Virus record (IMG/VR): IMGVR_UViG_3300047319_000798
Location: 1-64,000 of that record
Reading direction: 5' to 3' (one strand)
DNA: 64,000 nt
Source: a virus
Shown here piece after piece: positions 57,035 to 63,988 of the stretch (position 1 is the stretch's first letter; every line of letters begins with the position of its first letter). Below the pieces are notes generated by a model, which worked only from the letters and a program-made list of their open reading frames with translations, ran no database searches and was not told where the DNA came from. The position numbers were made by a program, and so were the translations under genes.

Positions 57035-57230
57035 ATATCCACTCCTGGACCGCGTGCGCGGCGGCAAGATACTCTGCGCTGGGCGTCTTGGTGATCTCTT
57101 GCCCGGGCTGATATGTTGCCCAGATGCGTTTGCGTAGGTGGGCGGGCAAGCGGAACCAGTGTTCGCGGCACCCCCACAGCTTGGGTGGCACCGCCTTGGG
57201 GCAACCGGGCCAGTGACAATGGTGGGTCAT
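57009..57230 (-). CDS. Small Cys/His phage protein (CHWPGC type)
   Basis: A 73-aa protein with HCHWPGCPKAVPPKLWGCRE then HWFRLPAHLRKRIW: a C...C...C...H zinc knuckle that recurs in small proteins of many proteobacterial phages. The C-terminal half is helical. It overlaps the kinase gene by 26 bases. Role unknown, nucleic-acid contact likely. Confidence 0.65.
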   Translation of the reverse strand: MTHHCHWPGCPKAVPPKLWGCREHWFRLPAHLRKRIWATYQPGQEITKTPSAEYLAAAHAVQEWIYAHQYPGN

Positions 57231-57547
57231 CGGTGCCCCTTAATGTCCATGGCGTGCTTAACGATCAGCGAGGCAAACGCTAGCGCCTCTTCCGGCGGCA
57301 AGGCGAACCAGGCAGTGGGCTTGAAGAAATCCACACGCACCGTTTTGCGATACGTGGTGATGGCGATGTTGAGACCGCCTTCATCCGTGGCATCTAGCTT
57401 ACCCTTGGGAAAGTCGCCAGTGGGGCCGAGTTTGTGCTCACTCATCATTGCCATCCGCAGAAAGTGGTTTGTTGCGCCGATGTTGTATTGGGTGGCTAGC
57501 CGCTCTAGGTGCGGTAGCATGCTGGTGATAAATTCCTCGTCAGTCAC
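57227..57547 (-). CDS. Hypothetical protein
   Basis: A 106-aa mixed alpha-beta protein: an N-terminal helical part (EEFITSMLPHLERLATQYNI), a beta hairpin (LNIAITTYRKTVRVDFFKP) and a closing helix (PEEALAFASLIVKHAM). ATGA-type overlaps with both neighbours. No family recognised. Confidence 0.6.
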   Translation of the reverse strand: MTDEEFITSMLPHLERLATQYNIGATNHFLRMAMMSEHKLGPTGDFPKGKLDATDEGGLNIAITTYRKTVRVDFFKPTAWFALPPEEALAFASLIVKHAMDIKGHR

Positions 57548-57894
57548 ACGCTTATCCTCAACGTCCCTGCTGGGCCGTTATTGTCTGATTCGGCGTTGAT
57601 CAGATAACGCATGGGGGCGACCGGCCAAGGTGCCCGATCAGTAACTGGCCAGGATATCGGCCCTATGTCTGGCAAGCAGAACCGACCACCGGTGCCGCTG
57701 CCATAGGTGTAGCCTATCGCGGCAAACAGTTCCGGGTAATCCTTGACCCGAACCAGTGCGCCGTTGCAAATCAAGTGTTGGGGGCGGATTATCGGCGGCC
57801 ACGGAGCGCGCGGCATTAGCATGAGCGAGGGCAGCCGCACGATAGCGGGCGCAGCGATTAGACCGGCGAAGAAAGAACGTCTGTCGAGGGTCAT
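57544..57894 (-). CDS. Tail-collar-domain protein with Tat-like signal
   Basis: ATG 57894 (second Met) gives a 116-aa protein starting TLDRRSFFAGLIAAPAIVRL, a twin-Arg motif plus hydrophobic stretch like a Tat signal. The rest is a short tail-collar domain: PQHLICNGALVRVKDYPELF, AIGYTYGSG, GGRFCLPDIG. Collar domains usually sit in fibres; here one lies in a replication operon with an export-type signal. It may be exported rather than built into the tail. Start and export are inferred. Confidence 0.6.
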   Translation of the reverse strand: MTLDRRSFFAGLIAAPAIVRLPSLMLMPRAPWPPIIRPQHLICNGALVRVKDYPELFAAIGYTYGSGTGGRFCLPDIGPISWPVTDRAPWPVAPMRYLINAESDNNGPAGTLRISV

Positions 57895-58442
57895 AGGAAC
57901 CACGTGATCATCGAATAGCGTATGCCGGTGTTGACCGGTAGGATTTGATGGGGATACATGAACTGGGGCGGGAACATGAGCGCGCAGCCGCCGCGCAGCC
58001 GGAACGGTTCGTCATCCCAGAACTTGAATTCACCACCAGTGTATTCGTTGTTGAGAGCTATCGACATTGACAGCACCCGGGGCACCATATCGTCGCGGTG
58101 CTGGCCGATGAACTGGCCCGGTTCGTAGCGCAGAATATCGAAGCCGGAATCAGAGCGTGAGGTCAGCGGGAACTTGCCCCTGTAGATGTTGAGAGCACGC
58201 AGGGAGGCGTCGAGCAGGATATCGTCGGCCCGCTTGGCTATCCCGAGCTTAGCGGGCGTCAGAGGGTAGTTGCCCATTACTGCCGCTGAGAGAGGGAACG
58301 TGGTGCAGGTGCGCTCGGGGTAATCCGGCGACGCATTGGGCACGCGCCACTGCTCGCCCTCTGTGACGCTTAAAATTTCCTTACACGTCAGTGGGTCCAG
58401 AAGGGGCTCAGTGACCATGATGAATTCTTTGAGGTCCGCCAT
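57891..58442 (-). CDS. 2OG-Fe(II) oxygenase
   Basis: ATG 58442 has GGAG seven bases upstream; a Cys-rich longer frame does not. The 183-aa enzyme fits the prolyl-4-hydroxylase-like oxygenase fold: GQHRDD with iron ligands His115 and Asp117, EYTGGEFKFWDD, His165 in YPHQILPV, and Arg175 in GIRYSMITWF for 2-oxoglutarate. It oxidises an unknown target using oxygen and 2-oxoglutarate. In a DNA-modification operon the target could be a base or its side chain, but protein hydroxylation is equally possible. Confidence 0.85.
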   Translation of the reverse strand: MADLKEFIMVTEPLLDPLTCKEILSVTEGEQWRVPNASPDYPERTCTTFPLSAAVMGNYPLTPAKLGIAKRADDILLDASLRALNIYRGKFPLTSRSDSGFDILRYEPGQFIGQHRDDMVPRVLSMSIALNNEYTGGEFKFWDDEPFRLRGGCALMFPPQFMYPHQILPVNTGIRYSMITWFL

Positions 58443-58519
58443 CGCTGGTCTCCTATAGCAACACCCACAGCACTTTCTATCCGATTTGCAACACGGGAAG
58501 CGACAGGTGGCGAACGGAT

Positions 58520-58771
58520 TCACCGCTTGTTCCAATACGCTGCCAGGTCAGCAAGCTGGACTGGGGTGGGCCGCGCGATGGTGGTCTTGTCGCCCGCCCG
58601 CTCACTCTTGCGAATTTCTTCGCCAGCGCATTGCCAACACCAGATAGCGTCAGCGTGAGGGGAGCTAACCGCCACCCACACGTCCGCGCCGCATAGGTCG
58701 CAGAACCCGGGTTGCGACTGGACTGGCGGGCTGAGCACATCCTCGCAACGTAGACAGACTAGGGGGTTCAT
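58520..58771 (-). CDS. Small zinc-finger protein
   Basis: An 83-aa protein with three CxxC pairs: CLRC near residue 6, CDLC near residue 24 and CWQC near residue 45, enough for one or two zinc ions, then a helical tail ending YWNKR. The 77 bases between it and the oxygenase gene contain no gene. No family recognised. Confidence 0.6.
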   Translation of the reverse strand: MNPLVCLRCEDVLSPPVQSQPGFCDLCGADVWVAVSSPHADAIWCWQCAGEEIRKSERAGDKTTIARPTPVQLADLAAYWNKR

Positions 58772-58773
58772 GG

Positions 58774-59433
58774 TTATGCCGCCGGTAGAAGCAACAGCGC
58801 TTCGTTGTGCATATGCGCCAGAGCGCGAAGGCCCTCAATCCCGTCCCTCTTGGCCTCAGCCACCAGTATCGGAAGGCCGGAATCAATGGACTGCTCGATT
58901 TCACCCCGCGTGGCTACCCGGCCCTCAGCGTACCAGTCCACCCGGATAGGCTTACCCAGCCGGAATAACACGCCCTGGCCCGCTTGGAAAGGCTTGGCCT
59001 TGGCGCACTGATAGAGCGCCACCGCGCCGGGGTTGCGCGGGATCATGATGCCCGCCACCACCGGATCATCGGGCATGTTCTTGGCGTTGCGCTTCTCACG
59101 CGGGTTGGTGAGGAACGGACACGCCTTGGCGGCAAACTCGGCACACTCCCGATGGCACGGCGGTTCGGACGTGACCCGGTTGATCACGCACATCGGCCCA
59201 ATCACGTAGATGTTAGACTGGCCCTCCATAGACCCACCGCAAATCCAGCACTTACGGCGGTTATGCGCCATCCACAGCTTACCCGGGCCGATGATGCGAA
59301 AGTCAGGCTCGCCTGTACCGGCGGGCACGGCTCTGCCGTCCTGCATCCAACAGATGAACCACGGCACCGGATAGCCCCGGCCATCACGGGGCAGCCGGGC
59401 AATGCGCTCGGGCATTGGGGGCAGGGCGATCAT
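58774..59433 (-). CDS. Unknown Cys-rich protein
   Basis: A 219-aa protein that starts ALPPMPERIARLPRDGRGYP followed by VPWFICWM, then CWICGG (near residue 62), MCVIN, and CHRECAEF (near residue 93): a set of Cys/His residues for zinc or an iron-sulphur site. The C-terminal half is alpha-beta (IRVDWYAEG, IEQSIDSGLPILVAEAKRDG). It sits between HNH and zinc-finger genes inside the modification operon. I recall similar uncharacterised phage proteins but no function. Confidence 0.6.
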   Translation of the reverse strand: MIALPPMPERIARLPRDGRGYPVPWFICWMQDGRAVPAGTGEPDFRIIGPGKLWMAHNRRKCWICGGSMEGQSNIYVIGPMCVINRVTSEPPCHRECAEFAAKACPFLTNPREKRNAKNMPDDPVVAGIMIPRNPGAVALYQCAKAKPFQAGQGVLFRLGKPIRVDWYAEGRVATRGEIEQSIDSGLPILVAEAKRDGIEGLRALAHMHNEALLLLPAA

Positions 59434-60134
59434 ATGTTGCGTCCTCTTTGACCAAGTGCGCGTTGATCCGCTAGGAACTCATTGAGTGGCTGTGTGCCTT
59501 TTTTGGAATTACAAGGGTGGCATAGGGCAACGCAATTGCTCTGTATGGTTCTGCCCCCCTCAGCCCAAGGAACCATGTGATCACCAACTGGTAACAAGAA
59601 CGCATCGAATACCCCATTACACCCAAGACACTTACCATGTTGGCCAACCGCTGACTGCGCAACTTCAGTATCATAAAACATGCGGCGGGTATCGCGCTCA
59701 ACTGTGCTTTTTACCACCACGAAGAACGATTCAACCTTAGAGTATGGAATTGGCTCGCGGTCCTGGATGTAGGTTCTAACCATCCTCCATACGCGGTCAC
59801 GCTCCGGGCTTCTATCCCCGTTCTTCTTGAACTCATCTTTGTTAGATGTGCTTAACAGCTCCAGCATATCTTTATCACGTCCGATGGGATGGGTTAATCC
59901 ACCCTGTCGACCTTTCCCGCCGCCATCCGCCTCCAAGCCTTTGATATATTGGTCAAGGTACGGATCAATCCAAGGCATTAGGGAATGGGCAAGGTCAATG
60001 GCGGTTGCCCCCGTCAATTCAACAGGGCTATCCATCCACTTTGCTGTTCTCATCACATACATGAATAACTTGACTTCTGGGGGTCGTGGCCGGTTACGGC
60101 TTGGTGTGTATCGAGTTGCTCCGCCTCCGCCCAT
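59430..60134 (-). CDS. HNH endonuclease
   Basis: ATG 60134 overlaps the previous stop (TGATG). The 234-aa protein ends in an HNH domain: CLGCNGVF, then GDHMVPWAEGGRTIQSN and LCHPCNSKKG, with two CxxC zinc pairs and the catalytic DH. The N-terminal two thirds are helical (LAHSLMPWIDPYLDQYIKGL). A free-standing homing enzyme or an enzyme acting on unmodified host DNA is possible; a defined role in the operon cannot be read. Confidence 0.8.
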   Translation of the reverse strand: MGGGGATRYTPSRNRPRPPEVKLFMYVMRTAKWMDSPVELTGATAIDLAHSLMPWIDPYLDQYIKGLEADGGGKGRQGGLTHPIGRDKDMLELLSTSNKDEFKKNGDRSPERDRVWRMVRTYIQDREPIPYSKVESFFVVVKSTVERDTRRMFYDTEVAQSAVGQHGKCLGCNGVFDAFLLPVGDHMVPWAEGGRTIQSNCVALCHPCNSKKGTQPLNEFLADQRALGQRGRNI

Positions 60135-60913
60135 CACGCTGCCTCCCTGAATGCCGGAGCGTGGCGCAGGAGTGCCTCGGCGGTATCGCCCCACCCCGAT
60201 AGGTGATGGCGGATTTCATTGGTGTCCTTGCCCACCGGATAGTGCCCGTTCATGTGACTCTTCCACTTACAGAGTACCGTCTCCGCCTCCTGGACCCCGC
60301 ACTGGCGTCGCCCCGCCGCTGGCTCCAGATACTGACCCACGCGCCGGATTAGATCGCCATAGGCCCCGGTGCCCCGGTCGGGGTCCGGTCCCGCTAGCAT
60401 GGTTAGCGCCGCCGCCGGTTCCTTGTACAGCAGGGGAATGCTGGGGGCAAACTCTATCGGCTGGCCCGCGCAAACCTCAAGCATATCCGCCACCTTGAAG
60501 CCTATCCAGGGGCCAAACAGCGGCCACCGGCTGGTCACGTGCTTGATGATCTCGTCGGCGGTCTCAAACGGGTACAATGAGTTGACCCAAGTCTCCGCTG
60601 GGCGGGTGGCGAACATCTCCATCGCATAAACGCACTTGTCGCCCCGGAAATGACGCCGCTCTGTGCCCCGGGGCCAGCGGGTTCCAAGTGGCGATAAACT
60701 ATCGTTTCTTGCCGCTTTTAACATCTGATCCCAATACCGCCCATCGGTGAACTCGGACATGTACGAGGCCGCACCCATATGGTAAAAACACCAGTAGGCG
60801 AATAGCCACCGCCTGAACTGGTCATGGGTCAGGTTTACGCGACAGAGCGCAACATACACCGGGTCAAGATCACCAGTAGTGATCAGGGCGTCGGCGAAAT
60901 CTTCGATAAGCAT
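60134..60913 (-). CDS. Amino-acid:DNA transferase-like (aGPT-PPlase superfamily) protein
   Basis: A 259-aa helical protein: LDPVYVALCRVNLTHDQFRR and WLFAYWCFYHMGAASYMSEF at the start, TRWPRGTERRHFRG (about 78-91), and FGPWIGFKVADMLEVCAGQP (about 132-151). This pattern, with the DNA-glycosylase-like KVADMLE helix, resembles the alpha-glutamyl/putrescinyl-thymine pyrophosphorylase superfamily, whose members conjugate amino acids to phosphorylated 5-hmdU in DNA, or the related helical part of 5-hmdU DNA kinases. It overlaps kinase 2 by 31 bases, supporting joint action. Which of the two classes it belongs to is undecided. Confidence 0.65.
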   Translation of the reverse strand: MLIEDFADALITTGDLDPVYVALCRVNLTHDQFRRWLFAYWCFYHMGAASYMSEFTDGRYWDQMLKAARNDSLSPLGTRWPRGTERRHFRGDKCVYAMEMFATRPAETWVNSLYPFETADEIIKHVTSRWPLFGPWIGFKVADMLEVCAGQPIEFAPSIPLLYKEPAAALTMLAGPDPDRGTGAYGDLIRRVGQYLEPAAGRRQCGVQEAETVLCKWKSHMNGHYPVGKDTNEIRHHLSGWGDTAEALLRHAPAFREAA

Positions 60914-61446
60914 TCCAGTATAACCTCTGCGGCGTTGTCCCGATTGACAACGATCTTGCGCACCCCTAGTGCCTGTAACTTACCTACGTAATTACGGGCA
61001 CGTACATTGGTGCCGTAAATGTTGGATATCGCTAGCTGGTCGCGGGTCTTGCCCGACCGGGCCAGTATCGCGCTGATACAAGTCTCTACTGGTGTATCGA
61101 GCAAAACTAATGTAACGTTCTGATAGCCTAGCGCGCGGAAAAAGTCAATTCCCCGCGTATGACTCATCATACGGATACCTTCAAACAACACGTTGTACCC
61201 GGCCTGGTGCGCGCAGCGCACTGTCTCCAGGTTGTAATCCCTATCCTTGATCGCGTCGCAACCTCTGGCGGTGATCGCGTGATACTTGCCCACGACCACG
61301 AGTGGACCGCCAAGGGTCATCTCGTAGCCGCGCACCTTCTTCGTGGCGTCATCCAGTATCGCCTCCACGTCCGGAGCGGCGGCCATCACCTTGTCGATGA
61401 TGGTCGATTTACCGGACCCGTTGGTGCCGCACACCTGTATGATCAC
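60883..61446 (-). CDS. P-loop kinase 2, 5-hmdU DNA kinase-like
   Basis: The 187-aa protein starts with IIQVCGTNGSGKST (P-loop Gly7-Thr15), then GGPLVVVGKYHAITARGCDA and NVLFEGIRMMSHTRGIDFF, then Arg-rich lid-like segments. It is a paralogue of the kinase at 56465. Its overlaps with the transferase-like gene and with the radical SAM gene point to a role in thymine hypermodification: phosphorylation of 5-hydroxymethyl-uracil in DNA. Small-nucleotide kinase activity is the alternative. Confidence 0.75.
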   Translation of the reverse strand: MIIQVCGTNGSGKSTIIDKVMAAAPDVEAILDDATKKVRGYEMTLGGPLVVVGKYHAITARGCDAIKDRDYNLETVRCAHQAGYNVLFEGIRMMSHTRGIDFFRALGYQNVTLVLLDTPVETCISAILARSGKTRDQLAISNIYGTNVRARNYVGKLQALGVRKIVVNRDNAAEVILECLSKISPTP

Positions 61447-62780
61447 GCTGCCACCTCCTGACGCATATCCTTGAGATCGAAGGCCTTGCCGCTAGCTAAC
61501 AGGTCTGAGCCACAGGGAGCCTTGCCTGTGGTCTCCGCGCACCGGAGGCAGCCGGAGGGTGGACAGACTTCTAGCGGGGCGAACCCGCCGCCCCTCTTAA
61601 CGTATGTCGGCACACGATGGCCGTGGCATTGGTCTGCGGTTAGGAACTCCGGCCCCATTGAAGTCCACGCCCCGGTCTTGATGGTATATTCGTAGCACAG
61701 GGAGTAGGTCATACCGTGCCGCGTGGCAGCGGCCTGATATCGCGTGTGGCCTTCGCGCCGATATGTCTCGGTGACAGTCCGCTGGCTCCCGGCCTGGTTC
61801 TCAGTGAACAGGTCGATAAAGCCTTGAGCGCGGTTCGCGCCAAAAGCTTTGCTGATCCTTTCCTCCATAGAGGCGCGCCAAGGGTGATTGGCCTCGACAA
61901 ACTTGACGATGACGTGGTTTGCTCCGTTGGCGGCTAACAGCCCAATTAGCTCCTCGATATCCTCATGGGTGGTGATCCCGGGCACAACCGGGTTACACTG
62001 GATGGAAACATAGATGTCGCGCATGCGCGCCTCGCGTATCTCGCTAAAGTGCTGCGCTAGCGTGATCGCCCCGGGCGATAACTTTGCCCAGTCATCCTCA
62101 TGCGGCGTGTTGATCGATTTCTGCATGTAGGAATGGGGGTTCTGGCTCATAAGATCGTAGGCCCAGCCGGGATAGCTCAGGCGGGAAAGGAAGAAGATGG
62201 GGAGGCCCGCGTTAACGAAAGCCTCCGCGCCGCGCTGGGTATTATGGTAATAATCCTCCAGCGACAGGAAGGGGTCTGTAAAGCTGGAGAAATACCCGGC
62301 CTGGGCGTGCTTCATGGTGCCCAGTTGCTTAGCCACCATATCGCCATATCCAATCGGCACAGTGGCCAGTCCGGACCCACGATAGCCGCGATGGCCGGAA
62401 TTGATGTAACAGAACCGACACCCAACAGCGCAATAGCCGCCATAAGGCTGAGTAAGGACAGCGTTCGTTTCACAGGGGCGCTCCCGCTTGCCCTTGATCG
62501 CGCCGTCTCCCTTATTGGAGTACCAGCCGCGAAGGTCTTGGCCCTTGTCGAGCCGAATGTGGGGGATTGGATCCAGATAGATGGTTTGCTCCACCATCTT
62601 ATCGGAGCCGCGCATCATCGATATCTTGCCGTCGCGCGCCCGAATAGAGCGGCCTGTGACCGGGTCATCAATGTGGTTGATGGGACCCAGGATGTCACGC
62701 ATATCGGGGTCCACGCGCATGAAGTAGCGATAAGCCTCTTCCGCCGCTTCGTCCTGAAACATGCCATCCTGGGTTTCCAT
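61443..62780 (-). CDS. Radical SAM enzyme, probable base-modification isomerase
   Basis: The 445-aa protein has the radical SAM cluster motif CAVGCRFC (Cys117, Cys121, Cys124) after a YGGY stretch, a SAM-binding barrel (GYFSSFTDPFLSLEDYYHNT, LPIFFLSRLSYPGW, VSIQCNPVVPG), and a C-terminal CPPSGCLRCAE...PCGSD group that could hold a second iron-sulphur cluster or zinc. The architecture resembles spore-photoproduct-lyase-like and related enzymes. In phage M6-type pathways a radical SAM isomerase rearranges the glycyl group on the modified thymine; the gene order here fits that role (inference). Confidence 0.8.
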   Translation of the reverse strand: METQDGMFQDEAAEEAYRYFMRVDPDMRDILGPINHIDDPVTGRSIRARDGKISMMRGSDKMVEQTIYLDPIPHIRLDKGQDLRGWYSNKGDGAIKGKRERPCETNAVLTQPYGGYCAVGCRFCYINSGHRGYRGSGLATVPIGYGDMVAKQLGTMKHAQAGYFSSFTDPFLSLEDYYHNTQRGAEAFVNAGLPIFFLSRLSYPGWAYDLMSQNPHSYMQKSINTPHEDDWAKLSPGAITLAQHFSEIREARMRDIYVSIQCNPVVPGITTHEDIEELIGLLAANGANHVIVKFVEANHPWRASMEERISKAFGANRAQGFIDLFTENQAGSQRTVTETYRREGHTRYQAAATRHGMTYSLCYEYTIKTGAWTSMGPEFLTADQCHGHRVPTYVKRGGGFAPLEVCPPSGCLRCAETTGKAPCGSDLLASGKAFDLKDMRQEVAA

Positions 62781-62794
62781 GTGCGTTCCTCTGG

Positions 62795-63082
62795 TTACGG
62801 CTTCACGAGGGTGTCGATCATGTCTTGCGGGAACCCCTCGTTCTTGTAATATTCGCGAACCTCATCCTTTGTCCAAAGGTCATTGACCCATGGCAGGTTC
62901 ATGTCCTGCATCATGTTATTGAACGCGCGAGCGTAAGGCAAGCCGACAGTGTTGCCCAGCCCGCGCCACATGGTATCGCTAGCGCGCCAGCCCACCCGGG
63001 CCTTCTCTTCCGGGGTCTTGGCGTTCGCCGCCACGCAGAGGATATCGAACAACGCTTCCGGTGTCACGTAATTATCAGCCAT
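62795..63082 (-). CDS. First gene of the replication/modification operon
   Basis: A 95-aa helical protein (ALFDILCVAANAKTPEEKAR, YARAFNNMMQDMNLPWVNDL, KDEVREYYKNEGF). It is the first gene behind the leftward promoter at 63134 and its AATTGG leader hairpin. No family recognised; early expression and small size would suit a host-takeover or regulatory protein, but that is not shown. Confidence 0.6.
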   Translation of the reverse strand: MADNYVTPEALFDILCVAANAKTPEEKARVGWRASDTMWRGLGNTVGLPYARAFNNMMQDMNLPWVNDLWTKDEVREYYKNEGFPQDMIDTLVKP

Positions 63083-63105
63083 TGTGTAACTATTCCCTTA
63101 CTACT

Positions 63106-63123
63106 GGTGAACCAATTATCACC
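63106..63123 (-). promoter_or_regulatory. 5'-leader hairpin with AATTGG loop
   Basis: On the leftward strand GGTGA (63123-63119) pairs with TCACC (63110-63106); a T-T pair flanks loop AATTGG (63117-63112). It begins just past the predicted transcript start and ends 23 bases before ATG 63082. Confidence 0.6.
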
Positions 63124-63133
63124 TAAGATCGTC

Positions 63134-63162
63134 AGCATATCTGCGGGTTTCATTTAAGTCAA
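63134..63162 (-). promoter_or_regulatory. Leftward promoter (TTGACT-N17-TATGCT)
   Basis: On the leftward strand TTGACT is at 63162-63157 and TATGCT at 63139-63134, spacer 17. It is the likely main promoter of the roughly 11-kb operon 63082-51909. Its -35 lies 22 bases from that of the divergent promoter. Confidence 0.75.
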
Positions 63163-63184
63163 GCGATATTTTTATGTAACCCCC

Positions 63185-63213
63185 TTGACCTTGCTGGATG
63201 CGCCCGCTATGTT
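63185..63213 (+). promoter_or_regulatory. Rightward divergent promoter (TTGACC-N17-TATGTT)
   Basis: TTGACC is at 63185-63190 and TATGTT at 63208-63213, spacer 17; CCCCTTGAC matches the promoter at 1040. No AAT[T/C]GG hairpin follows. The leader is short, with AAAGGAG before ATG 63240. Confidence 0.7.
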
Positions 63214-63239
63214 ATATTCCTTGACAAAGGAGCAATACT

Positions 63240-63917
63240 ATGACTGTACCAATCATAACTGTGAATGGAGAAGTTCCAGACCGCCATGCTGCGCGTATTG
63301 TAGTGCAGATGACGCGATGGCTCGACAATGAATCGGCTAAGATGGGTGAGCGGGTCCAGGCGCACCGCCGTATGTTTGAGTGTGGGTCACCCGTGGCCCA
63401 GGGGCGGTTCGCGCGGCGGATGAAGGATTCCTTTGGGCACATGGTGCTCGACCAGTGGCTAAAGACGGGGAAGCGCGGGCGGTATCGTCTGGACACCCAC
63501 ATCTGGATACCCGCCCCGATATCGCTAGGGCGACATTGTGTTGGCGGTATCCTGCTCACTATCGAAAGCGAGGGTGGTTGTCGGCGGGAGCTAGTCGATG
63601 GAACCTGGCACCGCCGCCAGAACCGGGACCACCGTGAGACCCCGACGTTCATGGTCTCAGCCCACGCCCTGCAGCGCATCGCCCAGCGCACCGGGGTTAA
63701 GACCCCAATGGACTTGCTGCGCATCATGCGGGCTATGGGTAAGGCTGTACTGGACGCCGAGCTCATGCTGGTGGGCGGCAAGATGTCGGACCTTCGTGAT
63801 AGCCGCGACCGGCTGCTAGCCGGGACGTGGAAGCTGGCCTTCGATGGCGGTGTCGCCGTCTGCAAGCGGGACTTTGACGAGGATGTGCCGATAGTGGTTA
63901 CAGTGTTGCCCCTGTAG
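63240..63917 (+). CDS. Unknown basic protein
   Basis: The 225-aa protein is rich in Arg and His: HAARIVVQMTRWLDNESAKM, RFARRMKDSFGHMVLDQWLK, GRYRLDTHIWIPAPISLG, HALQRIAQRTGVKTPMDLLR and ELMLVGGKMSDLRDSRDRLL. Alpha-beta, soluble, possibly DNA- or RNA-binding. It stands alone behind its own promoter and before a terminator, divergent from the replication operon, a layout that suits a regulator. No family recognised. Confidence 0.6.
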   Translation: MTVPIITVNGEVPDRHAARIVVQMTRWLDNESAKMGERVQAHRRMFECGSPVAQGRFARRMKDSFGHMVLDQWLKTGKRGRYRLDTHIWIPAPISLGRHCVGGILLTIESEGGCRRELVDGTWHRRQNRDHRETPTFMVSAHALQRIAQRTGVKTPMDLLRIMRAMGKAVLDAELMLVGGKMSDLRDSRDRLLAGTWKLAFDGGVAVCKRDFDEDVPIVVTVLPL

Positions 63918-63962
63918 GGCTATCCAGGTGGGGCGCATCGCGGCAGTCCTCGCCCACTAGAA

Positions 63963-63988
63963 AAGGCCCGGGTGTGACCCCGGGCCTT
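63963..63988 (+). terminator. Terminator-like hairpin
   Basis: AAGGCCCGGG (63963-63972) pairs perfectly with CCCGGGCCTT (63979-63988). It follows the gene ending at 63917. The rightward T-run is short (TT); leftward the sequence runs into TTTT, so it may act in both directions. Confidence 0.7.
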
